From contig CALUYB010000004.1 of the NCBI GenBank assembly GCA_944324905.1, forward strand, positions 62,001 to 126,000: DNA of 64,000 nucleotides, in the 5' to 3' direction. The position numbers and the translations under genes were made by a program. Source of the stretch: Candidatus Gastranaerophilales bacterium. GTDB lineage: Bacteria; Cyanobacteriota; Vampirovibrionia; Gastranaerophilales; Gastranaerophilaceae. Positions 36,856 through 46,120 of the stretch are shown one piece after another. Each line of letters begins with the position of its first letter. The stretch's first letter is position 1. The notes beneath the pieces were generated by a model, which was not told the origin of the DNA, did no database searches, and saw only the letters and a list, made by a program, of their open reading frames with translations.

Positions 36856-37734
36856 ATGTATAGTGCAATTAAAAAAAGTATTTCAATTATAGTCGATAAT
36901 CCGATTTTAACTTTAAGTTTTGTGATATATTTAATATTTTTGACCCTTATAATGCCAAAACTTTTTATGGGGCAGAATATAATTTTATTTATTTTAATTT
37001 TAACTCTTTTGTTGGTTTTTACATCAGCCTTTTTTGCCGGTTGGTTACAAATGGTAAAAACCGCGATTATAAATTCTAAAAAAGAAAACCGCAACGATGA
37101 AGAAAGAATAAAAGAATTCGGCGAAATTAAAAACGACTTTTTTGCAGCAATTCCCGTTTACATTTTGCCACTTTTAGGGGGAATTATTTTATACCTTGTA
37201 ATGTTCTTTTTACTTGTAACATTCAATATAAAATTTGCAAATCACTTTATTGGCAGCCTTGATTTTCTTGTTGAAAAAATAAATTCAATTCCTCAAGATT
37301 CCCAAGGTCTACATGCGTTTTTTGCCTCTATGCCACAGGATAAAATATTAATCCTTTGGTACTGGCAAATATTATTTTTGTTTACTATAGGACTTTTCAA
37401 CTTTTTTATGATGTTTTGGGCGTCTGCTCTTTATTTCCCTGAAAAATGTACTACAAACCCCCTAAGTGCACTTAAAAATTCACTTTTTGCAATTTTTAAA
37501 CACCCTGTAAAATCTTTTGCGCTTTATATGTTTATCTTAATCTTAGGGTTAATTTTTAGAATAACAAGCACACTTTTTGCAACAAATGTAGTATTTTACT
37601 TTATATTTATGATTTTAGCTATATATTTCTGGGTATTTGTGTTTGTGCTAATATTTGACTACTATGAGTCAAGATTTTACAATCACGGTGATAACGGGTG
37701 CAACTTGCTCGGGAAAAACAAAGCTGGCAATTGA
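36856..37734 (+). CDS. Polytopic membrane protein of unknown function
   Basis: 292 residues with about six predicted membrane segments, at roughly 17-37, 42-68, 100-125, 165-190, 217-240 and 250-275, and short charged loops (IINSKKENRNDEERIKEF). The organisation resembles integral membrane proteins of the DUF4013 or glycerophosphodiester-phosphodiesterase membrane-domain type, but I cannot assign it. The start follows AAAAGAGAGCAATAA. Its last 24 residues (YYESRFYNHGDNG...) are read in a second frame of miaA, which it overlaps by 71 bases. Confidence 0.75.
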   Translation: MYSAIKKSISIIVDNPILTLSFVIYLIFLTLIMPKLFMGQNIILFILILTLLLVFTSAFFAGWLQMVKTAIINSKKENRNDEERIKEFGEIKNDFFAAIPVYILPLLGGIILYLVMFFLLVTFNIKFANHFIGSLDFLVEKINSIPQDSQGLHAFFASMPQDKILILWYWQILFLFTIGLFNFFMMFWASALYFPEKCTTNPLSALKNSLFAIFKHPVKSFALYMFILILGLIFRITSTLFATNVVFYFIFMILAIYFWVFVFVLIFDYYESRFYNHGDNGCNLLGKNKAGN

Positions 37735-38515
37735 TTTGGCTAAAAAAAATAATGCTGAAATTATTTGCGCAGACTCTCGAAGCGTGTATAAAAATCTTGA
37801 TATTGTAAGTGCAAAACCAACAATAGACGAAATGGAAGGCATTAAACACCATTTACTTGACATTGTTGAACCAAATGAGGACTTTAGTGCGGGGGACTTT
37901 GTAAAATACGCTAAAAATGCACTTGAAGACATTAAAAGCAGGGGCAAAAACGTTATTATTGCAGGCGGTACTTGGTTTTATATAAAATCTTTTTTAGATG
38001 AAAAAGAATTGCCACAAGTAGGAATAAATAAAGAATTAAGGGAAAAATTAAGCACAAAGAGTAACGATGAACTCTGGCAGATTTTATTTGAACTTGACCC
38101 TGTTCGTGCAAATCAAATTCACAAAAATAACAAAGATAAAGTTATACGCTCAATTGAAATGTGCAAAGGTTTAAATATGCCTATTTCGCAGTATAAAAGA
38201 GAGCAAAAAGAACCCCTTTGCGCTAAATGGTATATGCCAAAAATAAAGCGAGATGAACTTTATGAAAGAATTAACAAAAGAGTTGATTTAATGCTTGAAA
38301 TGGGGCTTTTTGAGGAATGGAAAAGAAATAAAGAGCTTTACCCTAATTCAAAAATACTTGAAAATACAATCGGTTACAGGGAATTTTTTGAACTTGAAAA
38401 AGGTACTTGGCAAGATTTTAATCAGGCAGTTGAGAAAATTAAACAAAGAACAAGAAACTTTGCAAAAAGACAACTTACTTATTTTCGCTCAAACCCTGAT
38501 ATAAAAGAGATTTAA
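37664..38515 (+). CDS. miaA: tRNA dimethylallyltransferase (MiaA)
   Basis: About 283 residues. The P-loop is GATCSGKTKLA, followed by ADSRSVYKNLDIVSAKPT, IKHHLLDIVEP and IIAGGTWFYI, all diagnostic of MiaA, which adds dimethylallyl to N6 of A37 in tRNAs reading UNN codons. The start is ATG 37664 (MSQDFTITVITG). A later start is not possible because the P-loop follows closely, so the 71-base overlap with the membrane-protein gene is real unless that gene is frameshifted at its end. A strong terminator follows. Confidence 0.95.
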   Translation: MSQDFTITVITGATCSGKTKLAIDLAKKNNAEIICADSRSVYKNLDIVSAKPTIDEMEGIKHHLLDIVEPNEDFSAGDFVKYAKNALEDIKSRGKNVIIAGGTWFYIKSFLDEKELPQVGINKELREKLSTKSNDELWQILFELDPVRANQIHKNNKDKVIRSIEMCKGLNMPISQYKREQKEPLCAKWYMPKIKRDELYERINKRVDLMLEMGLFEEWKRNKELYPNSKILENTIGYREFFELEKGTWQDFNQAVEKIKQRTRNFAKRQLTYFRSNPDIKEI

Positions 38516-38516
38516 A

Positions 38517-38546
38517 AAAGCTCCCTTTTAAGGGAGCTTTAGTTTT
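38517..38546. terminator. Bidirectional terminator between miaA and hpf
   Basis: The stem AAAGCTCCCTT / AAGGGAGCTTT with a two-base TT spacing is followed by AGTTTTAC on the plus strand, and by TTTTTTAAA on the minus strand. It serves the convergent genes miaA and hpf. Confidence 0.88.
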
Positions 38547-38562
38547 ACTTTATTAAATTTTT

Positions 38563-38919
38563 CTAAACTGTTTCCTCATCAGCAATGACTTCTGTTCTTA
38601 TTGAAGGTGAACCGCTTTTTGCTTTTAGGTATTTTTCTTTGTACTTTCTTACTTGTCTGTCTAATTTGTCACAAACAAGGTCAATTGAAGCATACATTGA
38701 CTCAGCTTTTTCTTCCACCCTTACAGTGTCGCCTAAGACTTTGCAGTTAATTTCCGCAACGTGAGAATCTGCAACGGACGGGTTTTTGATAACTGTCAAA
38801 ACAACGTCAATAGCCTGAATTTGATCATAATGTGCAGCAACTTTTCCTGCTTTTTCTTTAACGTAGGCTTTAATAGCGTCTGTAATTTCTACGTTTCGTC
38901 CGTTAACATGAATGTGCAT
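38563..38919 (-). CDS. hpf: Ribosome hibernation-promoting factor (HPF/RaiA), short form
   Basis: 118 residues: MHIHVNGRNVEITDAIKAYV, the conserved DVVLTVIKNP strand, AEINCKVLGDTVRVEEKAESMYASID and a basic helix KLDRQVRKYKEK. This is the N-terminal ribosome-binding domain alone. Cyanobacterial LrtA is the long form with a C-terminal dimerisation domain, which is absent here (the tail is only GSPSIRTEVIADEETV). The start is ATG 38919 with ACGGAGACACT upstream. TATAAT on the minus strand lies about 50 bases before. Confidence 0.92.
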   Translation of the reverse strand: MHIHVNGRNVEITDAIKAYVKEKAGKVAAHYDQIQAIDVVLTVIKNPSVADSHVAEINCKVLGDTVRVEEKAESMYASIDLVCDKLDRQVRKYKEKYLKAKSGSPSIRTEVIADEETV

Positions 38920-39064
38920 AGTGTCTCCGTTTCTAGCTGCGCCATATAATCCGCGCAACTTTTCTATTATACAACATCAAGCCATGTTTTTAAAGACACA
39001 AAGGGTAAAAAATTAAACTTTTGTAGTATAATAAATTTCAGACGCATAAATGAGAGGAAAAAAT

Positions 39065-40300
39065 ATGCAAAATTTCAACGCTTACATGGGCACACTTGAA
39101 ACTTACATTATGTTTCAGATTAAGGCAAAAATGATTGCCATGACCGAAGAATTAACAAAAAAAGGTCGAAAGCCCATCGCACTTTCTATGGGTGCGCCCG
39201 TTGATATGGTTCCTGATTATGTTATTGAGCGTACAAAAGAACATTTAAAAGACCCAAAAAATCACACATATTCAGTACCAAAAGGAGAAGTTCCTTTTCT
39301 TGAAGCAGTGGCAAAAAGAATGAAAAACCGCTTTGGCGTTGAACTTGACCCAAAAAGTGAAATATTTTCTCTAATCGGTTCAAAAGAAGGTATTGCAAAC
39401 TTTATTAGAGCAATTATTAACCCTACAATGGATAAAAAAGAGCAGGAAATTATTTTAATTCCTGATCCCGGGTATGCTTCATACACTGAAATGATTAAGG
39501 TTTCAGGCGGTAGAGCTTATGGCGTACCCCTGACAAAAGAAAATAATTACATGCCAAATTTAGATGAAGTTTGGGAGAAATTTTTAAAAGAGGGAAATGA
39601 CCCCAAAAAAGTTAAAGCTTTAATTATTAACTATCCAAATAACCCTCTTGGCTGCACATGCACTAAAGAATATCTGCAACACTGTGTAGATTTTTGTAAA
39701 AAGCACAACATAATTTTAATGTCAGATAACGCTTATTGTGACATTTATTTTGATGAAAAAGATAAACCCGCTTCTGTTCTTGAGTGCGAAGGTGCAAGAG
39801 ATATTGCAGTTGAATTTTACAGCTTTTCAAAACCTTACGCTATGACAGGCTGGCGTCTTGGCTGGGTTTGCGGAAACAAAGATTTAATAAGTACTTTTGG
39901 CAAATTAAAATCCAGCCTTGATACAGGTGTTTTTAAGGTAATTCAACTTGCAGGCGCAGACCTTTTAAACTCAAAAGAGGGCGATGAATATATTAAAAAT
40001 GCAAACAAAAAACTTCAAAAAAAGCTTGAAGACTTTGTAAGCGGCTTAAATGAACTCGGTTGGAATATAAAAGTGCCAAAAGCTACATTTTACTTATGGA
40101 TTGACCTTCCTCCAAGATACGCTTGCGCAAAAGATTTTTGCGATGAGTTGATTGAAAAATCAGGCATCGTAGCAGTTCCGGGGGATGCTTTTGGTGATGA
40201 AGGAAAACGCTATTTAAGGCTTTCAATTGTAGCTGCTGAAGAAGAACTAAAAGAAGTTATAAGGCGCATGAAAGAGGACGGACACACCTTTGTCAAATAA
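39065..40300 (+). CDS. PLP aminotransferase class I/II, LL-diaminopimelate aminotransferase-like
   Basis: 411 residues with the fold-type I pattern: SLIGSKEGIANFI, IPDPGYASY, NYPNNPLGCTC, LMSDNAYCDI and the Schiff-base lysine in SFSKPYAMTGWRLGW, then LRLSI near the end. The pattern is close to LL-diaminopimelate aminotransferase (DapL), the lysine and cell-wall pathway used in Cyanobacteria, but general aspartate-type aminotransferases are similar and no second dap gene is adjacent. Start ATG 39065 has AGAGGAAAAAAT upstream. TATAAT lies 35 bases before it. It overlaps hisH by 11 bases. Confidence 0.9.
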   Translation: MQNFNAYMGTLETYIMFQIKAKMIAMTEELTKKGRKPIALSMGAPVDMVPDYVIERTKEHLKDPKNHTYSVPKGEVPFLEAVAKRMKNRFGVELDPKSEIFSLIGSKEGIANFIRAIINPTMDKKEQEIILIPDPGYASYTEMIKVSGGRAYGVPLTKENNYMPNLDEVWEKFLKEGNDPKKVKALIINYPNNPLGCTCTKEYLQHCVDFCKKHNIILMSDNAYCDIYFDEKDKPASVLECEGARDIAVEFYSFSKPYAMTGWRLGWVCGNKDLISTFGKLKSSLDTGVFKVIQLAGADLLNSKEGDEYIKNANKKLQKKLEDFVSGLNELGWNIKVPKATFYLWIDLPPRYACAKDFCDELIEKSGIVAVPGDAFGDEGKRYLRLSIVAAEEELKEVIRRMKEDGHTFVK

Positions 40301-40880
40301 AATTGTAATAATTGACTATGGCGCAGGAAATGTTAAAAGCTTAGGCAATATGCTCGAGTTTTTAGGTTATGCCTATGAAATTACAGATGACAGGGAGAAA
40401 ATATTAAATGCTAAAAAAATAATTTTCCCTGGGCAAGGGCATTTTGAGCAGGCAATGAACAAATTAAACGATAAAAATTTGCCCTGCACCATAAAAGAAG
40501 CAATAAATAACGGGGCAGATTTTTTAGGAATTTGCCTCGGTTTACAAGTTTTATTTGAAAAAAGTGAAGAAGCTCCAAATGTAGAGGGGCTTGGCATTTT
40601 TAAAGGTGAAGTCAAAAAATTTCAAACGGGTAAGACGCCTCAAATAGGCTGGAATGAAATTAAAACAACAAAAGCAAATACTTATCTTGATGATGATTAT
40701 TTTTATTTTGTAAATTCTTACTACGTTGTGCCTGAGGACAAAAATATAATAAGCTCAATTACCAATTATCACATCGATTTTTGTTCATCAATTCAAAAAG
40801 ATAACGTCTGCGCGGTGCAATTTCACCCTGAAAAAAGCTCAGAAGCAGGCATTAAATTCTTTAAAAAATGGCTTACTTAA
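40290..40880 (+). CDS. hisH: Imidazole glycerol phosphate synthase glutaminase subunit HisH
   Basis: 196 residues. Class I glutaminase with the oxyanion strand YGAGNVKSLGNML, PGQGHFEQAM, the nucleophile Cys in LGICLGLQ and the His/Glu of AVQFHPEKSSE. It supplies ammonia to HisF in histidine synthesis; hisF is not nearby. The start is TTG at 40290 overlapping the aminotransferase, with GAGGACGG upstream, so it is translationally coupled. A HisH/HisF pair outside an operon is common in Cyanobacteria. Its stop overlaps the convergent GGDEF gene by eight bases. Confidence 0.95.
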   Translation: MSNKIVIIDYGAGNVKSLGNMLEFLGYAYEITDDREKILNAKKIIFPGQGHFEQAMNKLNDKNLPCTIKEAINNGADFLGICLGLQVLFEKSEEAPNVEGLGIFKGEVKKFQTGKTPQIGWNEIKTTKANTYLDDDYFYFVNSYYVVPEDKNIISSITNYHIDFCSSIQKDNVCAVQFHPEKSSEAGIKFFKKWLT

Positions 40881-42789
40881 TATCATAAAATTCATCCAAT
40901 GCAGCAATGAATTCATTTGTTAATTCTTCCGAGTATTTTTTACCGGCTTGACGTTTAATTTCTTCAATTGCTTCCTCCTGAGTGTAGGCGCGCCTATAGG
41001 GCCTGTCTGAAATCATTGCAAAGTATGAGTCAACAATCAAGATAATTTGCGAAGTTATAGGAATTTTCTCGCCCTTTATTTGATTTGGATAACCGCTGCC
41101 GTCCCAGTTTTCATGGTGATGTTCAATAATTGGAATAACATCTGAAATATTTGTAATAGGTTTTAAAATCTCACGTGCTGCCAAAAGCGGATGTTCTACG
41201 ACTTTATCTTTTTCTTCCTTTGTTAATGGCGCAGGTTTCTTTAAAATTTCATCAGGCAGCATAGTATTGCCTATGTCATAAAGTAAAATTGCGATTTTTA
41301 ACTTATCAATCTCAGATTTTGAAAGTTTAAATTTCTTTGCAACAAGAGTTGCAAGCGACATCTTAGCCTTTGTTATACCTTCTTGATTAGATGGCGTATA
41401 AGTTTGCGAGATTGTATCAACAACAGAGTACAAAAGCTCTTGAGCTGAATTACCTTTTACATTATCCTGACGAGTTTGCAATTTATTTGAAAGTTCAAGT
41501 GCCAGCTTGTTGTTAAAAGGTATTCTGTGTTTTTCAAGGATTTCAACAAAAGCGTTAACTGCAACATCTTGCCAAGAAACACTTTTTTGTGGTTGAGCAA
41601 GGCACACCCTGTTTCTGCCTTGTTCTTTAGCGTCATACATTGCCTTATCAGACATTTCTATTAAATCGTCTAAATCAAGTGTATGTTCAATAAAAGTCGC
41701 AACACCAATGCTAGCTGTAACATTACCTAACCCTTCGACAGGCTCTTTTTCAATAGACGCCCTAAGTCTTTCAGCCGCTGCAAGTCCGCCTTGAGCATCA
41801 ATACCGGGGAGGATTATTGAAAATTCTTCTCCGCCAATACGAGAAGCAATATCGACCGAGCGCGCATTTCTTAAAATTACGCGGGCAACTGTTGCAATAG
41901 CCCTATCGCCCATAGAATGACCATAAGTGTCGTTTATTTCTTTTAAATGGTCTAAATCAAGTCCAATAAGTGTAAAAGGTTGATTTAAGCGCAACGCACG
42001 GTTTGCCTCGCGCTCAATAGCGTCATCAAAAAATCTTCTGTTAAAAAGTTCTGTCAAAGGATCGGTAACAGCCTGCTTTTTAACCGTTTCAAAAAGATTT
42101 GCTATTGTAATTGCAAGCTCAATTTGACGCGCGAAAAGATTTAAGAAATTAAGTTCATCATCTTTTGCTTCCTGACGAGGAGAAAATACTGCCAAAAATC
42201 CCGTAAATTCTTTTGAGGCAATAAGCGGCAAAATTATAACCGATTTCGTGAAAGTTTTTTTAACTATTTCATTTGCTTCTTCATCACTTAATTCAGGGAA
42301 AACCTCTGTTAAGATTTCAAATAAATCAGTATAGTGAACAGCGGTTTTATTTTCAATCGCCTCTTGAATTTTACCATTTTTCTTAATTTTTAATTTAACG
42401 TCAAAAATCGACTTACCCAAAAACTTCTCAAGTCTTTGAGAAAATTCATTTTTTAAATATGTTCTAAGAGAGTAAAAAACACCGTCTTTATCTAGCTGTT
42501 TTTGCACAATACAGCTGTATAAATAACCAAATTCACCATGCAGTGATGACACAATTGTTTCAAGAACGTTAGACAAAGGACGAGATGAGTTCATCATATC
42601 CCAAACGTGCTCCAGCGTAAGCAATGTCTGATTTGCCTTGTGCAATTCTTCGGTACGCTGCGCAATTTCACGCTCCAGAGCTTGATTTCGTTGGTACACT
42701 TCAAGGTAGTCTTTTTTATGATCGTAAATCTGGCTCTCTACGCGCTTTAGATTTTCGTTAGATGTTTTAATCCAGTCAAAAAAACCCAT
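40873..42789 (-). CDS. GGDEF diguanylate cyclase with GAF-like and degenerate HD-GYP-type domains
   Basis: 638 residues. An N-terminal coiled coil (about 20-70) leads to a GAF-like sensor (about 85-235), then a GGDEF domain with ALDLDHLKEIND-type loop and active-site GGEEF (about 319-323), then a C-terminal HD-type region with HHENWDGSGYP and ERP-like sequence. The His-Asp pair that gives HD its name reads Y504-D505 (LLYDIGN in place of HDIGK), so phosphodiesterase activity is doubtful. Cyclic-di-GMP synthesis is likely, output site cytoplasmic. The start appears leaderless with a -10 at 42797-42802. Its stop overlaps hisH. Confidence 0.9.
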   Translation of the reverse strand: MGFFDWIKTSNENLKRVESQIYDHKKDYLEVYQRNQALEREIAQRTEELHKANQTLLTLEHVWDMMNSSRPLSNVLETIVSSLHGEFGYLYSCIVQKQLDKDGVFYSLRTYLKNEFSQRLEKFLGKSIFDVKLKIKKNGKIQEAIENKTAVHYTDLFEILTEVFPELSDEEANEIVKKTFTKSVIILPLIASKEFTGFLAVFSPRQEAKDDELNFLNLFARQIELAITIANLFETVKKQAVTDPLTELFNRRFFDDAIEREANRALRLNQPFTLIGLDLDHLKEINDTYGHSMGDRAIATVARVILRNARSVDIASRIGGEEFSIILPGIDAQGGLAAAERLRASIEKEPVEGLGNVTASIGVATFIEHTLDLDDLIEMSDKAMYDAKEQGRNRVCLAQPQKSVSWQDVAVNAFVEILEKHRIPFNNKLALELSNKLQTRQDNVKGNSAQELLYSVVDTISQTYTPSNQEGITKAKMSLATLVAKKFKLSKSEIDKLKIAILLYDIGNTMLPDEILKKPAPLTKEEKDKVVEHPLLAAREILKPITNISDVIPIIEHHHENWDGSGYPNQIKGEKIPITSQIILIVDSYFAMISDRPYRRAYTQEEAIEEIKRQAGKKYSEELTNEFIAALDEFYDIK

Positions 42790-42802
42790 GTCAACTATTA
42801 TA
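42790..42802 (-). promoter_or_regulatory. -10 hexamer directly before a leaderless start
   Basis: On the minus strand TATAAT (42802-42797) is followed by seven bases (AGTTGAC) and the ATG at 42789. No Shine-Dalgarno sequence is visible. Confidence 0.55.
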
Positions 42803-42845
42803 CAACTTTATTTATATATTTTTCAATACCACGTTTTGTTGAAAG

Positions 42846-43574
42846 TTAATCTTTCACCCAATATTTATCCAGCCATTTTGTAGCTTTTATATACCTAAAG
42901 CCCATTTTTCCAAAGTAACCTTTGTATGCTTGTTTTGGATTAGGTTTACCATGGAAAATAACAATCTTTGCTTCTTTAGGATCTCTTGGAACCCTAAACC
43001 AACAGATGGGAAATTTATGCAAACAGCATCTTTTAAAACTTACGCACCAGTCTTTATTCCAATATTTTAAAATACCTTTTTCAAACATTTCATAAGTTAA
43101 AAATGCCTGTTCGTTTTTAAAATGTTTTCTAATTGCAGTTCCAAGGCCGTAAAAATGCTCAAGGACTTCTGGGTGTTTGCCTATTTCAAAACGAAAAACA
43201 GAGGAATTTCCAATAATATCATCCGGAAAATCCCAATCTTTTATAATTAAAAACTCGCCTTCTTCTTCAAAAAAAGCGTCGATATTTTGTCTAATTACAA
43301 TATCTAAGTCTAAAAACAAGGCTGTGCCTTTTAAATCATACAATTCTTTATTAAAAACCGTAAGTTTTTTCCACATTCTATCAGGGATTCCATCTTCTTT
43401 TAGGGGTGGAATAGGGAAAGTTTCAATGTTTTTATCAATGCCATCCGGGTTATCTGTAAAGCAAATAAAACGATGAGGCACAGTTATATTTTTTTGTACC
43501 ATTTTATAAAGACGATTAACATAAGACGAGTCAAACTTTTCGCCCCATTTCATGCATATTATATTCTTGTCCAT
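42846..43574 (-). CDS. Glycosyltransferase, GT8-like
   Basis: 242 residues. The D-x-D motif sits in TALFLDLDIVI, preceded by MWKKLTVFNKELYDLKG, and the late motif IVIFHGKPNP resembles the C-terminal His-Gly of GT8 galactosyl/glucosyltransferases. NEQAFLTYE would be the acceptor-side motif. The nucleotide sugar is unknown, and the protein is cytoplasmic with no membrane segment. It starts after AAGGGAGTAAT and stands alone. Confidence 0.78.
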   Translation of the reverse strand: MDKNIICMKWGEKFDSSYVNRLYKMVQKNITVPHRFICFTDNPDGIDKNIETFPIPPLKEDGIPDRMWKKLTVFNKELYDLKGTALFLDLDIVIRQNIDAFFEEEGEFLIIKDWDFPDDIIGNSSVFRFEIGKHPEVLEHFYGLGTAIRKHFKNEQAFLTYEMFEKGILKYWNKDWCVSFKRCCLHKFPICWFRVPRDPKEAKIVIFHGKPNPKQAYKGYFGKMGFRYIKATKWLDKYWVKD

Positions 43575-43611
43575 ATTACTCCCTTAATAAACCTGTGAAA
43601 ATCACAATTGG

Positions 43612-43926
43612 CTAGATTTCAATATCTTCAATATCGCCCATTGCCTCAAGCTGTTTCTTTTTTAGGTTGTGAACAACAGCGTCAACGAGCAATTCATATG
43701 ATTTTGCATCTTTAATTTTAGGCGAAAATTCTTTAATGAGAGTTTCTCTCACCATTTTTTCAAGCTTGTCATTGTCATACTCAGGAGTTTTTTGGTCACT
43801 TGGAATAAGATAATCAATATATTTTGAACCAATTTTATAGTCCTGAATATTTTTAAACATAAACCATTTAAGCTTTGGACTTATGTTTGCAAGTTTTTTA
43901 ACTATTTTGAAATTTTTGAAATTCAT
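43612..43926 (-). CDS. Small basic/acidic protein of unknown function
   Basis: 104 residues: a basic N-terminal part (MNFKNFKIVKKLANISPKLK) followed by acidic helical sequence ending AMGDIEDIEI. No membrane segment, no known motif. The start follows TCTGAGGTTAGG. Upstream, GGCA with a T-rich spacer and CTTAAA weakly resembles the GCAA-N18-TTTATA element. I do not recognise it. Confidence 0.6.
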   Translation of the reverse strand: MNFKNFKIVKKLANISPKLKWFMFKNIQDYKIGSKYIDYLIPSDQKTPEYDNDKLEKMVRETLIKEFSPKIKDAKSYELLVDAVVHNLKKKQLEAMGDIEDIEI

Positions 43927-44161
43927 CCTAACCTCAGATGTTGTGCCTTCTTCTTTTTTAAGTACCCTAAATAAAAAAAATGCCAGATTTTAAAATTTTA
44001 TTAACAAAAATTTACTTAATTGTATAACATTTTAGCATGTTTGAAAAGAGATGTAGTTTTGTAAATTTTCTTTACAAGTAAACAAAAATCATTAAAGTTT
44101 TAGGGTAAAAGTTACGATGAAATAACTACAAGGATAGACCTCAAGAAGGAGAAATGGTTAT

Positions 44162-44419
44162 ATGTCCACAAATTTTAACGTAAAATCTTTCGGATTAAAT
44201 GTCATTCCGGATTTGCGTCAAGGCAAACAGGCGGCGCACACCGTTGAAAAAGCCATTGGGGACATGTGGGAACCTGTTTTAGACTATCTTGCCACAAACG
44301 ACAACGTTTTCAGCGGGGAAGTTGCTAAAGAAATTAACAAAATTAACATCCAAACAATGCAGTTAGGAACGATTGTAAACGCTGACAGAGAAACTAAAAA
44401 CCTTGATACACAGTTCTAG
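44162..44419 (+). CDS. Small protein with x-F-G N-terminal signature
   Basis: 85 residues: MSTNFNVKSFGLNVIPDLRQ, with SFG at 9-11, then a soluble amphipathic part ending LDTQF. It is preceded by a strong AAGAAGGAGAAA ribosome-binding site and a long upstream region without other genes, so it is probably a true and well-translated gene. Its TAG stop shares a CTAG with the stop of the convergent gene at 44416. Function unknown. Confidence 0.72.
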   Translation: MSTNFNVKSFGLNVIPDLRQGKQAAHTVEKAIGDMWEPVLDYLATNDNVFSGEVAKEINKINIQTMQLGTIVNADRETKNLDTQF

Positions 44420-46026
44420 AAGTTTTCTGTTCTTTCAATAAGCTGACAGCCGTCTTTTGAATAAATTGAAACAACGTTTTTGCCATTGTGTTTAGAGTGG
44501 TAAAGCGCGGTGTCTGCTGAATTTATAAGCGTTTTTGGGTCAATGCCGTCATATGGGTATTGAGCAACACCAATACTTGTTGTAGGTGAAATTGTAGTAG
44601 TTTCATTTGCTGCAACAGTAATTTTTGAAATATTTTTTCTCAAACGCTCTGCTATAACAACAGCGTCCTCTTTTGTTGTTTCAGGTAAAATTACAACAAA
44701 TTCTTCGCCACCGTAACGCGCCGGGATGTCTATTTTCCTTACAGTTTCTGCTATAACGCGCGATAGCTCTCTTAAAATTTGGTCACCTATCAAGTGTCCG
44801 TAAGTATCGTTGACATTTTTAAAGTTATCTATATCAAGCATTACAAGTGACATATCACGCTTATATCTCGCGCAACGACGGATTTCATTTTCAAGCAAGG
44901 TGTAAAAATGACGATAAATATAAAGCTTTGTAAGACCGTCTTTTGTAGCCAGTTCGTATAATTTTGCGTTATCAATTGCAATAGCTGCCTGATTTGCAAG
45001 AGATGTCATAAACTCTAAATCTTTTTGATTAAAAAGTTTGCCGTTTTTCTTATTTGTAATGTTAATAACACCAATTGCTTCACCTTTTGCAATTAGCGGC
45101 ACACACAAAAGAGAGTGTGTATTTGTTAAAATATCTTTTACAATAAAGCGCGGATCAGCAGAACCAAGGTTTGTAATAATCGGCTTTCTCTCTAAAAATA
45201 CCATGCCTGCAACGCCTTCGCCTGCTTTTATTTTAGAACACTGAATAATACCGTTATTTATACCTTCTTCTACCTTTTTATCTTGCAGACCGTAAACAAC
45301 CCTTACTTGCAGGGAGTTTTGAGAATAATCATAAAGCATTAGCGAGCCTTTTTCAGCCTCTAGGGTGTCAATTGCCTTAGATAAAATAACCTGTAAAAGA
45401 CGTTTCAAATCGTCGATAAAATTAACCGCTTGAGAAATATTATAAAGAATAGAAATATTATAAAGTGATTTTTGCAATTTTATTATTTCATGTTCTTTTT
45501 TTAAATCGTTTAAAAACTTACCTATAATAGGCTCAATATAGTCAAAAGCAATGTTTAGAGTTTCTCTTTGCTCAGGGGTCAATGTGCTAAATGTATCACT
45601 TTCACCTATAAAACAAAAACACACAGGCACGCCGTTTGAGAAAAATGCTCTTAAATACCTTGTCCTGAGTTTTTCAAGCCCGTTCTTTTCCCAAAAAGAT
45701 GCAAATAAAACATCCCCATGTTCATTTTTTGCATCAATTATTTTACCTTCGTTTATTGCACTTAAAAAGGCTTCATTGTCTTGTTCAGATTCAAAACACT
45801 CATCAACTCTTGCATTTTGAGCAGTTACAACACTTTTAAAAATTTGCCCCTCTAACACATAGAAAGAAATATTTTGATTGTTTATAACTTTTACAATGTA
45901 GTCTGACATTTTTTTCAACAAGTCATGTACACTTGATGACTGGTTTGCAATAGTACTTATATCAAACATTCTGTTCAAGTGGACTACATTATTTTCAATA
46001 TTAGATATTTCGTTATCGTTTGACAT
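44416..46026 (-). CDS. GAF-GGDEF diguanylate cyclase
   Basis: 536 residues. An N-terminal region (about 25-170) looks like a first sensor domain, followed by a GAF domain (about 190-345; GSLMLYDYSQN, GEGVAGMVFLERKPI, LCVPLIAKGEAIGVINI) and a GGDEF domain with DIDNFKNVNDTYGH and the active-site motif YGGEEFVVILPE. It should make cyclic-di-GMP from GTP. No membrane segment is seen, so the signal is intracellular. An AGGCAACT ribosome-binding site precedes ATG 46026; a minus-strand TATAAT lies about 25 bases further up. Confidence 0.93.
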   Translation of the reverse strand: MSNDNEISNIENNVVHLNRMFDISTIANQSSSVHDLLKKMSDYIVKVINNQNISFYVLEGQIFKSVVTAQNARVDECFESEQDNEAFLSAINEGKIIDAKNEHGDVLFASFWEKNGLEKLRTRYLRAFFSNGVPVCFCFIGESDTFSTLTPEQRETLNIAFDYIEPIIGKFLNDLKKEHEIIKLQKSLYNISILYNISQAVNFIDDLKRLLQVILSKAIDTLEAEKGSLMLYDYSQNSLQVRVVYGLQDKKVEEGINNGIIQCSKIKAGEGVAGMVFLERKPIITNLGSADPRFIVKDILTNTHSLLCVPLIAKGEAIGVINITNKKNGKLFNQKDLEFMTSLANQAAIAIDNAKLYELATKDGLTKLYIYRHFYTLLENEIRRCARYKRDMSLVMLDIDNFKNVNDTYGHLIGDQILRELSRVIAETVRKIDIPARYGGEEFVVILPETTKEDAVVIAERLRKNISKITVAANETTTISPTTSIGVAQYPYDGIDPKTLINSADTALYHSKHNGKNVVSIYSKDGCQLIERTENF

Positions 46027-46120
46027 AGTTGCCTAAAAATAAACTCTGGTAATATTATAGAATAATATGTGGTAAAATACAATTTTAGAAGGCACTAAAA
46101 TACACAATTCGGAGGATATA

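Noticed and set aside
43927-44161. A further GCAA-N18-TTTATA element before the 85-residue gene
   Set aside because: The upstream region has GGCA and ACAA stretches with T-runs but no spacing close to 18 before a TTTATA-like box.
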